From: Ruegeria faecimaris
GTDB taxonomy: Bacteria > Pseudomonadota > Alphaproteobacteria > Rhodobacterales > Rhodobacteraceae
DNA length: 64,000 nt
NCBI RefSeq assembly: GCF_900182615.1
Contig: NZ_FXTE01000011.1
Location: forward strand, 44,957-108,956
Direction of reading: 5' to 3'
The notes beneath the pieces were generated by a model. That model was not told where the DNA came from, made no database searches, and saw nothing but the letters and a program-made list of their open reading frames with translations. The translations under genes were made by a program, and so were the position numbers. Numbering within the stretch: the first letter of the stretch is position 1; every line of letters begins with the position of its first letter. Positions 8,414 through 16,202 of this stretch are shown in pieces.

Positions 8414-9699
8414 TCCTCATCGCCATAATCCTTATCTGCGTTCTGCTGGCAATCGGCGTCTCGGTTCCATTGGCCTTTGGCGGTGTGCTGATCCTTCTGG
8501 CCTATACCGGAGGGTACGATGTCTCTGGGTTCTTCGCGACGGGCCACTGGAAGATGAATTCAGTTATCCTGCTGGCCATTCCTCTTTTCATCATGGCTGG
8601 CGATATTATGCAGCGGGGCAAAATTGCAAAACCGATCGTTGAGATTGCCGAGCTCATGTTCGGCCATCTCCGCGGCGGGCTAAGTGCTGCCTCGGTCGTG
8701 GCCAGTGCGATGTTCGGCGCAATCTCGGGCAGTGGTGCGGCCACATTGACTTGCATCGGTTCGATCATCATGCCGCATCTGCGCAAGGCACGGTATCCCG
8801 CAGGCATTTCCGGCGCATTGGTGATCTGTGCAAGCCCCTTAGGCCTATTGATCCCGCCAAGCGGCGCGCAGTTGCTCTATGCCTGGGTCGGTCAGTTGAA
8901 CGTTCTTGAATGTTTCCTCGCAACGGTCGTACCAGGGCTGATCCTTACGACCCTGTTGATCATCGTGAATTTCGTGATCCTTCGGAAGGATACCGAAATT
9001 CAGGTTACCGAAGTTCCGGACCGTTTCTTCCGTGCACTTGCTGGTAAAACAGCCATCGCAACACCGGCGATCCTGATGCCACTGATCATTCTGGGCGGCA
9101 TTTATGGTGGCATCATGACGCCCACCGAAGCCGCTGGCGTCGCCGTAATTTATGCCATTCCGGTGGGCTTCTTTGTCTACCGCGGCCTGACACTCAAAAC
9201 CTTCTATGAAAGTATGAAACACTCGGCGATCACGATCGGCGTGGTCATGGTCATGATCTTCACAGTCTTAATCGCCAGCCGCTTCCTGATTTTCGAAGAT
9301 ATTCCCGGTCTCGCCGAGGATCTGATCTATTCCATTTCAGATAACCCAATAGTGATTTTCCTGATGCTCAATCTGGTCATGCTTCTGATTGGTATGCTGA
9401 TGGACGATATCAGCGGAATCATCCTGAGCGCATCGCTTCTGCTACCCATCGCTGTTGGAGCTGGAATGGATCCAATCCACTTTGCCGCAGTTCTTGGTGT
9501 TAATCTTGGCATGGGCAACATCACGCCGCCAACGGCACCGCTTCTGTATCTCGGATCGCAAGTGACAGACGTGCCGGTCCGACAACTGATCTGGCCGACA
9601 CTGATTTTCATCGTGTTTGCTTGGCTGCCAACTTTGCTGATCACCACGTTTATCCCTGGGATCGCTCTGTGGTTGCCGAACATGTTCTTCGGCTCCTAG
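8407..9699 (+). CDS. dctM: TRAP transporter large permease subunit DctM
   Basis: 430 residues, almost entirely hydrophobic, about twelve membrane spans as expected for DctM. Typical motifs are FGAISGSGAAT (the substrate and sodium hairpin), the PLGLLIPPSG hairpin and a mirrored NLGMGNITPPTAP in the second half. It drives sodium-dependent uptake of the compound captured by DctP. GAGGAGG just before the ATG is the ribosome site, inside the end of dctQ. Downstream enzyme genes follow within 40-150 bp on the same strand. Confidence 0.95.
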   Translation: MVILIAIILICVLLAIGVSVPLAFGGVLILLAYTGGYDVSGFFATGHWKMNSVILLAIPLFIMAGDIMQRGKIAKPIVEIAELMFGHLRGGLSAASVVASAMFGAISGSGAATLTCIGSIIMPHLRKARYPAGISGALVICASPLGLLIPPSGAQLLYAWVGQLNVLECFLATVVPGLILTTLLIIVNFVILRKDTEIQVTEVPDRFFRALAGKTAIATPAILMPLIILGGIYGGIMTPTEAAGVAVIYAIPVGFFVYRGLTLKTFYESMKHSAITIGVVMVMIFTVLIASRFLIFEDIPGLAEDLIYSISDNPIVIFLMLNLVMLLIGMLMDDISGIILSASLLLPIAVGAGMDPIHFAAVLGVNLGMGNITPPTAPLLYLGSQVTDVPVRQLIWPTLIFIVFAWLPTLLITTFIPGIALWLPNMFFGS

Positions 9700-9737
9700 C
9701 GCCGCGAAAACACCAGCCAGAATAGAAAGAAGTTGGT

Positions 9738-9848
9738 ATGCAAAACTCTGTTCCTTCAAACCGGGCGACGGTCGTCGTTGCTGAAATTCTGGCTCCGAAA
9801 GCCAATTTTGACTTCGCGGCCCACGCTCATATCACGGACAAGCCGTGA
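9738..9848 (+). CDS. 36-residue ORF translationally coupled to the FAD oxidoreductase
   Basis: ATG at 9738 opens 36 codons ending in TGA at 9846-9848, which overlaps the GTG start of the next gene (GTGA). The peptide starts MQNSVPSNRATVVVAEILAP and ends AAHAHITDKP. A 'VVVAEILAP' strand followed by a 'vTDKP' turn resembles the first beta-alpha unit of D-2-hydroxyacid (phosphoglycerate) dehydrogenases. It may therefore be a relic of such a gene that now serves only to feed ribosomes to the next start, or a real micro-protein. Coding status is uncertain. Confidence 0.4.
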   Translation: MQNSVPSNRATVVVAEILAPKANFDFAAHAHITDKP

Positions 9849-11113
9849 AAGCGGACGCGCTCATAATCGGCGGTGGGCTGATTGGCATCACAACGGCCCA
9901 CCGATTGGCCAAACGCGGCTGCTCGGTCGTGTTGGTGGAGGCCAACGAAGATGTCGGTCTCGGTGCCAACTTTGCAAACGGTGCGATGCTGGTGCCTTCA
10001 CAGACCATGCCATGGAATTCGCCAGGGATATTACCCACGCTTTTGAGGTCAATCGTGACACAAAATTCCGCACTGCGGATCAAGCCGAAAGCTATCCCGT
10101 CCCTGTTCAAATGGGGCCTGCACTTTCTGAAGAACTCAAAGCCGTATCTGCACGAACTCCATACGCGCCGGTTGCTCGAACTGGCGCTCTTCTCCATGGA
10201 TATCTTTGAGGAATACTACAAAGGATACGCAGACCAATTCGAAGCCAAAAAATGTGGCACCATCAAAATCTACCGCGACCAACCAGGTCTGGAAGCCCAG
10301 ATCAGATCCAATCGTCACCTCAGTGAGGTTGGGCTAGATTGGGAGGCACTAACGCCTGATCAAACTGTTGAGGCTGAGCCGCACCTTCAAGCGCTGGCCC
10401 CGCAGCTGGCAGGCGGAATTCGTTTTTCCGCTGATGTGGTGGCGGACTCGCGAAAATTCTGTCAAATCCTCCGCGATGACCTCGTCGCTTCTGGTCAGAT
10501 AATACATGTTAGTTGCCAAGCCAATGAACTGCTGATGTCAGGCGACAGGGTCATCGGCGCGCGTACAACAATCGGAGATATTCGGGCGAAGAATACCATT
10601 CTGGCCCTTGGGGCCAATACAAGAAAATTGGCTGCAAACGACGCAAGATCAATCTTGGTGCGCCCCGTCAAAGGGTACTCGGTCACATACGATACAACCG
10701 GCGTCAACGACCTGCCTTCGTATCCCGTTATCGACGAAGGGATGCATGTTGGGATTGTTCCAATTAATGGCAAATTGCGCGCAGTTGGAATTGCCGAATT
10801 CGCCGGGCATGACGACACTCTAAGCCCCAAAATAATCCGGCAACTCGATCGCCTGACCAAATCCATTTACCCCAACCTTGCGCAGACGCTTGACGGCTGC
10901 AAGCGAGAGCCGTGGACTGGATTCCGCCCGATGAGTGCTGACGGTCTGCCCTATATCGGCGAAACATCCAGCAAGGGGCTTTGGGTCAATACCGGGCACG
11001 GCCATCTGGGTTGGACCCTCGCCACCGGGTCGGCAGAGTTGCTTGCTGATCTCATCATGGGCAAGCCCACACCCTTGGACGCATCCAGCTATGCAGTAAC
11101 TCGATCACACTAG
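9845..11113 (+). CDS. DadA-like FAD-dependent oxidoreductase (D-amino/imino acid dehydrogenase family)
   Basis: 422 residues starting at GTG. The FAD dinucleotide-binding motif is at the very N-terminus (ALIIGGGLIGITTAHRLAKRG, with the closing acidic residue in LVEANED). The C-terminus has the family's PWTGFRPMSADGLPYIG and NTGHGHLGWTLATGSAELLADLI blocks, typical of D-amino-acid dehydrogenases and D-hydroxyproline dehydrogenases. Such enzymes oxidise a D-amino or cyclic imino acid and pass electrons to the respiratory chain. Its neighbours (enolase-superfamily enzyme, DHDPS-type lyase, Ldh2/DpkA-like reductase) fit hydroxyproline-like metabolism. Substrate not proven. Confidence 0.83.
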   Translation: MKADALIIGGGLIGITTAHRLAKRGCSVVLVEANEDVGLGANFANGAMLVPSQTMPWNSPGILPTLLRSIVTQNSALRIKPKAIPSLFKWGLHFLKNSKPYLHELHTRRLLELALFSMDIFEEYYKGYADQFEAKKCGTIKIYRDQPGLEAQIRSNRHLSEVGLDWEALTPDQTVEAEPHLQALAPQLAGGIRFSADVVADSRKFCQILRDDLVASGQIIHVSCQANELLMSGDRVIGARTTIGDIRAKNTILALGANTRKLAANDARSILVRPVKGYSVTYDTTGVNDLPSYPVIDEGMHVGIVPINGKLRAVGIAEFAGHDDTLSPKIIRQLDRLTKSIYPNLAQTLDGCKREPWTGFRPMSADGLPYIGETSSKGLWVNTGHGHLGWTLATGSAELLADLIMGKPTPLDASSYAVTRSH

Positions 11114-11144
11114 ACCGAAGATAAACCTACTGGAAGACAAGATC

Positions 11145-12293
11145 ATGAAAATAAAAGATATTCGCTTCACGCCGCTCTTTTCCAAGTTCAAGACACCCTA
11201 TGTCTGGGCCATGGGCAAGAATCTTGGTCAAACAACAATCCTGGTTGAGATCGAAACGGATGCGGGTGTCGTCGGCTACGGCGAAACCGCCCCGACGATG
11301 ACGTCACCAGAGGCGATCCAGACGCTCTTACTAACCGCCAAAACGGTCCTGCTGGGGCAGCCCATCACTCAAATCATCAATTTGATGAAGCAGCTCTTTA
11401 CGCAAAATTTTGGACATCACTACGCCAGCCAATCTCATCCAAGAATAGGCAATATTGCGTTTGCGGGTGTTGAATTGGCCCTTTGGGATGCACTTGGCAA
11501 ATCGGTGGGCCTGCCAGTTCATGCCCTGTTGGGTGGGAAGATCCATGACACGGTGAGTTTCATGGGGTTTGTCCAGGGAGACAGTACGGAAGAGGTTGCT
11601 GCACATGCCGGTCAGTTGGCGCAGGACGGCTTTGAAGTGATTTACCTCAAGGCCGGATACACCAACGATAAAGATATGGCCAATGTCGAAGCTGTCAGAA
11701 AGGCAATTGGCAACAGGCGGTTGCGTATCGACCCGAATGAGGCCTGGGATTTGATGGAGGCCCAGGTGATGATCAATAAGCTCGCCAAGTACGATCTCGA
11801 GATGGTTGAACAGCCGGTGTCGGCGATTGCCGGCGTTCCGGCATTGAAGGCATTGAAACAGTCTTGCTCAGTTCCAATTGCCGCCGACCAGTCTGTGTTT
11901 ACACCAGAAGAGGCTCACGCGATGTGCTCCAGCGGTGCGGCAAGCCTGCTGACTGTGGGTCTGCACGAAACTGGAGGTATTCTTGGGTTCCGCCGCGTCG
12001 CTGCGATAGCTCAGGTGTTCGACATCAACGTGTGTATTCACGGTGTTTGGGAGACCGGAATTACCACCTGCGCCTCGATACAAGCTGCGTCGGGTGTTCC
12101 TAATTTGGATGATGGCAATCAGATCATGTGGCAGCTCCTGCAAGAGGACATCGTCGAAAGCCCGGATCTGGCGCCAAATGTCGGGAAAATTCCGGTCATG
12201 TCCGCCCCTGGTCTTGGATTTACCCTGAACGAGGACGCCGTTGGTCGGGCCGCAGAAGCCTACGACAAGAAGAATGGTTTGGAGGTAACATGA
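11145..12293 (+). CDS. Enolase superfamily (mandelate racemase/muconate lactonizing) protein
   Basis: 382 residues with the N-terminal capping domain and C-terminal modified TIM barrel. Magnesium ligands are visible at barrel strand ends: D in RIDPNEAWD, E in EMVEQPV, D in AADQSVF. The second-strand motif is YLKAGYT, giving one lysine rather than the paired K-x-K. The sixth-strand lysine of racemases is absent (LLTVGLHETGG), while CIHGVWETG places a His near where mandelate racemase has its catalytic His. Possible activities are acid-sugar or cis-3-hydroxyproline dehydration, or epimerisation. Specificity is open. Its stop overlaps the next start (ATGA). Confidence 0.82.
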   Translation: MKIKDIRFTPLFSKFKTPYVWAMGKNLGQTTILVEIETDAGVVGYGETAPTMTSPEAIQTLLLTAKTVLLGQPITQIINLMKQLFTQNFGHHYASQSHPRIGNIAFAGVELALWDALGKSVGLPVHALLGGKIHDTVSFMGFVQGDSTEEVAAHAGQLAQDGFEVIYLKAGYTNDKDMANVEAVRKAIGNRRLRIDPNEAWDLMEAQVMINKLAKYDLEMVEQPVSAIAGVPALKALKQSCSVPIAADQSVFTPEEAHAMCSSGAASLLTVGLHETGGILGFRRVAAIAQVFDINVCIHGVWETGITTCASIQAASGVPNLDDGNQIMWQLLQEDIVESPDLAPNVGKIPVMSAPGLGFTLNEDAVGRAAEAYDKKNGLEVT

Positions 12294-13204
12294 TAGCATT
12301 GCAAGACAATTCACCTGCGGTCGTATCGCCCGGCATTTATCCAATGCTCTATGCGTTCTTTGACGATCGCGGTGTATTGCGCCAGGATCCGTTTCGGCGT
12401 CAGGTGGATGCGGCTTTGGGCACCCAGGCTGCCGGAGTTGCGATTCTGGGGCTGGGTACGGAGGTCTCGAAGCTGACATTCGATGAGCGCATCGAGGTCC
12501 TTGAAGTCGTCGCGGAGCGCATTGAAGGACGCAAACCGCTCTTGGCGACCGTCTATGGCGATACGATCACCGAGCAGATTGAGTTTTCGAAGCGAGCAAT
12601 TCAAAGCGGCGTGTCGGCACTGATGCTCCAGCCTCCCTCGCAGAAAATGGACGATGCAAAGCTGGCGGGCTTTTTCTCCGAGATTATCTCGGCGGTCGAT
12701 TGCCCGGTTGGGATTCAGAACGCGCCGGAGTTCCTTGGCTTCGGACTAAGTAACCAGAGCTTGATCGCGCTTGCGAATGACCACGAAAATTTCACCATCG
12801 CGAAACTGGAATGCAACGCCGTCAATCTTGAGTCTGTTGCGTCAGAGCTCGGGGATAGCGTGATGCTTTTCAATGGTCGCTGCGGACTGGAATTACCTGA
12901 CAACCTGCGCGCGGGTGCCAGTGGGCTGATCCCGGCGATTGATACGGTAGATAAGACCAGCGAAATTTTCGCTGAATTCACTGCTGGGACCGAAGAGCGG
13001 GCCGATAAGCTATATGCCGATCTATTGCCGGTTCTCTGCTTTATCATGCAGGGAATTCCACATTTCCTGACCTATGGAAAGATGCTGGCCGCAGCGCGTT
13101 TGGGAATTGAGCTTGGCGGCAGCCGAGAACCCTCATTGCCAGCGACTGATTTTGGCGCAGCATGCATCCGACGGTTCTCGAAACACTTGGGGCCGTTGAA
13201 TTGA
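12290..13204 (+). CDS. Dihydrodipicolinate synthase/N-acetylneuraminate lyase family protein
   Basis: 304 residues from the ATG at 12290 (GGAGG at 12281-12285). A longer frame from 12128 lies inside the enolase gene and is a shadow. The TIM-barrel pattern and Schiff-base lysine in FTIAKLECNAVN (near residue 165) are clear. The usual Tyr loop is replaced by LQPPSQKMDD, unlike the first DHDPS-type protein in this window, so the two probably act on different substrates. In hydroxyproline pathways a member of this superfamily deaminates pyrroline-4-hydroxy-2-carboxylate to alpha-ketoglutarate semialdehyde, a good candidate reaction here. It is translationally coupled to the enolase gene. Confidence 0.8.
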   Translation: MIALQDNSPAVVSPGIYPMLYAFFDDRGVLRQDPFRRQVDAALGTQAAGVAILGLGTEVSKLTFDERIEVLEVVAERIEGRKPLLATVYGDTITEQIEFSKRAIQSGVSALMLQPPSQKMDDAKLAGFFSEIISAVDCPVGIQNAPEFLGFGLSNQSLIALANDHENFTIAKLECNAVNLESVASELGDSVMLFNGRCGLELPDNLRAGASGLIPAIDTVDKTSEIFAEFTAGTEERADKLYADLLPVLCFIMQGIPHFLTYGKMLAAARLGIELGGSREPSLPATDFGAACIRRFSKHLGPLN

Positions 13205-13262
13205 GATATTCCGCAACATCACCCGCCATAAACAATGGCCCAGACACCAAAAGAAGAAAGTC

Positions 13263-13325
13263 ATGAATAATACTGCGCTACACAACTCGATTTCGTTCCT
13301 TGCCCGGCTGAGGAGGCTTTTCTAA
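13263..13325 (+). CDS. 20-codon micro-ORF overlapping the Ldh2-type gene start
   Basis: ATG at 13263 starts a 20-residue peptide ending LARLRRLF and a TAA whose last A is the first base of the next ATG (TAATG at 13323-13327). GAGGAGG, the ribosome site of the next gene, lies inside the micro-ORF. It looks like a leader peptide or coupling ORF. Whether the peptide itself has a function is not visible. Confidence 0.4.
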   Translation: MNNTALHNSISFLARLRRLF

Positions 13326-14335
13326 TGACCGTCGTAAACCTATCGCTGAGTGAGATACATGATCTCGCACTAGAAGCATTCACCCAAAATGGATGCGACC
13401 CTCAAAACGCCGGGGCCCTGACCCGGACGGTTGTTGCTGCAGAGCGAGACGGGTCTCATTCCCACGGCTTGTTCAGAGTGCCCGGATATGTGGCATCCCT
13501 GCGTAGTGGGAAGGTCAACGGCGCCGCCGATCCGCAGATTTCCAACAAATCACCTGTAATTGTTAACGCGAATGGCGACGAAGGGTATGCCCCCTTAGCA
13601 ATCGAGCGAGGTATTCCAGCGCTGGCGAAAGCAGCGAGTGAGTTCGGTATCGCAGTAATGACTCTTACCCACACGCATCATTTTGCGGCCCTTTGGCCAG
13701 AAGTTGAGGCATTGGCCGAACAAAATTTGGCAGGGATGGCTTGTGTAAGTTATATGCCAAATGTCGCACCTCATGGTTCAAACAAGCCCTTATTTGGTAC
13801 CAATCCGCTCGCATTTGCCTGGCCACGGAAAAATAAACCACCATTTGTATTCGACATGGCAACCTCCGCAATGGCCGGCGGCGATGTTGCAATTGCCGCA
13901 AGAGATGGCCATTCGGTCCCCCTTGGAACCGGATTGGATGAAAATGGCAATGAAACCACCGATCCGGCAGCAATCTTGAAAGGCGTTTTGCTTCCCTTCG
14001 GAGGGCACAAGGGTTCTGCTATTGCAACGATGGTTGAACTCTTGGCGGCTGGTGCGACCGGTGAACGGTTTAGCTTTGAAGCGCAAGATGCCGACAACGG
14101 TGATGGTGGCCCTCCCCGTGGGGGAGAGTTTTTCCTGGCATTTTCGCCATCACTACTGGCCGGTGAAGGTTGGGAGGACCATTGCGAAAAGTTTTTTGAC
14201 AAATACGAGGCAATTCCGGGATCGCGTCTGCCGGGCGCAAGGCGCCACAACAACCGCAATGATACAACCAACCGTGCCGTAGACGCGAAACTTATCGCCA
14301 CAATTCAAGAGCTTTGTAGTCGTCCCGATTCGTGA
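13325..14335 (+). CDS. Ldh2-family oxidoreductase, probable Delta1-piperideine/pyrroline-2-carboxylate reductase
   Basis: 336 residues of the malate/L-lactate dehydrogenase type 2 fold. The N-terminal catalytic motif DGSHSHGLFRVPGY and the HTHHFAALWPEVEALAE block resemble the DpkA/ProC-like branch that reduces cyclic imines (Delta1-pyrroline-2-carboxylate or Delta1-piperideine-2-carboxylate) to proline or pipecolate with NADPH. The DMATSAMAGGDV nucleotide-binding segment and LLPFGGHKGSA are also present. With a DadA-like oxidase and an enolase-superfamily enzyme upstream, an imino-acid role is favoured over malate or lactate. It is the last gene of the operon; a structured 300-bp gap follows. 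Confidence 0.8.
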   Translation: MTVVNLSLSEIHDLALEAFTQNGCDPQNAGALTRTVVAAERDGSHSHGLFRVPGYVASLRSGKVNGAADPQISNKSPVIVNANGDEGYAPLAIERGIPALAKAASEFGIAVMTLTHTHHFAALWPEVEALAEQNLAGMACVSYMPNVAPHGSNKPLFGTNPLAFAWPRKNKPPFVFDMATSAMAGGDVAIAARDGHSVPLGTGLDENGNETTDPAAILKGVLLPFGGHKGSAIATMVELLAAGATGERFSFEAQDADNGDGGPPRGGEFFLAFSPSLLAGEGWEDHCEKFFDKYEAIPGSRLPGARRHNNRNDTTNRAVDAKLIATIQELCSRPDS

Positions 14336-14397
14336 ATCAGGCACAAGATCGCCATTTGGTTGCCTGAGTTACCTTTTAGAGCGTGTCGCGTTTGATC

Positions 14398-14455
14398 GCG
14401 TTCACCCGCCCGATACGCAAGTATCGGGCACGCGTCCGCCCACCCGGGCGAACGC
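14398..14455. repeat. Nested inverted repeat (REP-like) downstream of the Ldh2 gene
   Basis: A perfect 9-bp stem, GCCCGATAC (14408-14416) and GTATCGGGC (14421-14429), with a GCAA loop. Outside it, GCGTTCACCCG (14398-14408) faces CGGGCGAACGC (14445-14455) with one mismatch. No T-run follows, so it is not a standard terminator. It may be a dispersed palindromic element or an mRNA 3' stabiliser. Confidence 0.55.
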
Positions 14456-14519
14456 CCAGCACTGTAAGCGATACTTGAACTGCGACTCCTATTGGCGTTG
14501 AAGGTGATTGACGAATTGA

Positions 14520-14537
14520 AAGTTAATCGATTAACTT
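14520..14537. promoter_or_regulatory. Second LacI-type operator, upstream of soxB
   Basis: AAGTTAATCGATTAACTT, identical in all 18 positions to the site at 6656-6673 and a perfect palindrome. It lies 118 bp before the soxB start. This suggests that the LacI-type regulator controls the sarcosine oxidase operon together with the TRAP operon. Binding is inferred from identity only. Confidence 0.75.
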
Positions 14538-14560
14538 ATGAGCATTAAGCGTTCCAGAAC

Positions 14561-14641
14561 ATGGGATTCGGCATTGCCCACATCAGCGTTGAAACTGGCC
14601 GGTTCCACGAACTGGGTGCCAAATGGGCACCCGTGCCATAA
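14561..14641 (+). other. Short ORF or gene remnant before soxB, with a hairpin
   Basis: ATG at 14561 opens 26 codons (MGFGIAHISVETGRFHELGA, then KWAPVP) ending at TAA 14639-14641, directly before the soxB ribosome site AAGGA. The composition is protein-like, so it may be the tail of a lost gene or a leader peptide. GGGTGCC (14614-14620) and GGCACCC (14626-14632) form a perfect 7-bp hairpin inside it. No family was recognised. Confidence 0.3.
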
Positions 14642-14655
14642 AGGAAAAGAATGCC

Positions 14656-15903
14656 ATGAGGTACTCAGGACTAAGAGTCATCAGAGAGGCCTTGAATGGC
14701 CAAAGAGGTTGGAAGCCTGCTTGGCGCAATCCGGAACCCAAGCCCAATTACGACATCATTGTCATTGGCGGCGGAGGCCACGGGTTGGCCACTGCACATT
14801 ACCTGGTGACGAAATATGGTGAGAAAAGCATCGCAGTGGTCGAGAAAGGCTGGATTGGGTCCGGCAATGCTGGGCGTAACACGACAATTGTGCGTGGTGA
14901 CTACACTTTGCCTCCAAATACCCGCTTCTATGATCACAGTGTTGGCCTGTGGGAAAAGATGGAGCGGGAGTTGAACTTCAATGTCATGCACTCACAGCGT
15001 GGCTTGCTGTTCCTGCACCACAACGACTCAGAGAGGGACGACCACTATCGCAAAACCAACATCATGCGGATGCAAGGCACAGATGGCGAGATTTTGGGGC
15101 CTGAGAAGCTGCGCAAGATGTACCCCTCGATGAATTTCGACGGACGTTTCCCTATCACGGGTGCCTATCTTCACCGGCGCGGTGGCACCGCCCGCCATGA
15201 CGCAGTGGTCTGGGGATATGCGCGGTCGGCCGACAGGCGCGGAGTAGATATCCTTCAAAATTGCGAAGTGACGGGGTTCCGGATTGAGCAAGGTAAGGTC
15301 CTGGGGATTGAGACAACCCGCGGGTCCATCGGCGCAAAGAAGGTTGGTGTCTCGGTAGCTGGAAATACCAGCCGAGTGATGGACATGGCAGGCATTCGCA
15401 CCCCAATCGAAAGCCATGTTCTTCAGGCTTTCGTGTCTGAAGGGCTGAAGCCCATCATTCCCGGCCAAGTCAATTATGGCGCAGGTCACTTCTATATTTC
15501 GCAGTCGGACAAAGGCGGCCTGGTTATGGGAGGCGACCTGGATCAGTACAATTCCTGCGCGCAGCGGGGCAACCTGCCGGTCTTTGAATCGGTGATTGAA
15601 GCCGCTGTGACCTTGTTCCCAATGCTGTCGCGCGCTCGTCTTTTGCGGGCATGGGGCGGTTTGCAGGATATGTCCATGGATGGCCATGCGGTGATCGACG
15701 AAACGCCGATCAAGGGTCTCTATTTGAACGGCGGCTGGTGCTACGGCGGATTCAAAGCAACTCCCGCAGCCGGCGAATGCTTTGCTCATCTTCTAAGCAC
15801 CGAACAGCCGCATAAACTTGCCAAGCCCTATCGTCTTGACCGGTTCCGGACCGGTTACCTGCTTGATGAAAAGGGCCAAGGCCCGAACCCCAACCGGCAG
15901 TAA
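14656..15903 (+). CDS. soxB: Sarcosine oxidase subunit beta
   Basis: 415 residues from ATG 14656 (AAGGA at 14641-14645); the frame is open upstream to 14623 but without homology-like content. FAD motif VIGGGGHGLATAHYL at residues 37-50. GGTARHDAVVWGYAR carries the histidine (about H181) that corresponds to the covalent FMN site of heterotetrameric sarcosine oxidases. The RNTTIVRGDY block is also typical. With alpha, gamma and delta subunits it oxidatively demethylates sarcosine (N-methylglycine) to glycine and a one-carbon unit carried on tetrahydrofolate. Genes are in the standard order B-D-A-G. Confidence 0.95.
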   Translation: MRYSGLRVIREALNGQRGWKPAWRNPEPKPNYDIIVIGGGGHGLATAHYLVTKYGEKSIAVVEKGWIGSGNAGRNTTIVRGDYTLPPNTRFYDHSVGLWEKMERELNFNVMHSQRGLLFLHHNDSERDDHYRKTNIMRMQGTDGEILGPEKLRKMYPSMNFDGRFPITGAYLHRRGGTARHDAVVWGYARSADRRGVDILQNCEVTGFRIEQGKVLGIETTRGSIGAKKVGVSVAGNTSRVMDMAGIRTPIESHVLQAFVSEGLKPIIPGQVNYGAGHFYISQSDKGGLVMGGDLDQYNSCAQRGNLPVFESVIEAAVTLFPMLSRARLLRAWGGLQDMSMDGHAVIDETPIKGLYLNGGWCYGGFKATPAAGECFAHLLSTEQPHKLAKPYRLDRFRTGYLLDEKGQGPNPNRQ

Positions 15904-15914
15904 GGAGCGGTCAA

Positions 15915-16202
15915 ATGATTATCAATCACCCTCTTTTGGGGCCGCGTGACCGGCAGGAATTCACCTATCTCGGTGATGCTTGCCTGATTGACCGTCCCGG
16001 CTGGCAGGCCGAGGACGCGATGGATCAGTTTTTCGAATACGTCTACCTGCGTGATGATCCAGCCGGGGAGCACCGCGAGCTTTGGTATCACGAGCATGGC
16101 GACCGCTCGTGGTTAGTCGTAACACGCAACACGGTGACGCATGAAATCACTAATGTCGAACTGGCCAGCGATGTGGCCCGCAAGAAGGGGCGCAGCAAAT
16201 GA
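15915..16202 (+). CDS. soxD: Sarcosine oxidase subunit delta
   Basis: 95 residues, the normal size. This subunit is the small structural part of the alpha-beta-gamma-delta complex and in the family carries a structural zinc near its N-terminus. The visible GPRDRQEFTYLGDA and WYHEHGDRSWLVVTRNT motifs match the family, but the usual zinc-binding Cys/His set looks reduced here: the N-terminal stretch MIINHPLLGPR offers only a His, where many delta subunits have CPYCG. GGAG sits 10 nt before the ATG. Its stop overlaps the soxA start (ATGA). Confidence 0.92.
   Translation: MIINHPLLGPRDRQEFTYLGDACLIDRPGWQAEDAMDQFFEYVYLRDDPAGEHRELWYHEHGDRSWLVVTRNTVTHEITNVELASDVARKKGRSK

Noticed and set aside
11145..12293. 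Assignment of the enolase-superfamily gene as hydroxyproline betaine epimerase (hpbD)
   Set aside because: The sixth-strand catalytic Lys expected for that epimerase is not visible and no Rieske demethylase genes are nearby.
14538..14822. 94-codon plus-strand ORF starting at the second operator
   Set aside because: Runs into soxB in another frame, with a basic, non-protein-like translation; the real soxB start is 14656.
15028..15789. 253-codon minus-strand ORF
   Set aside because: Antisense to soxB, which has full motif support.
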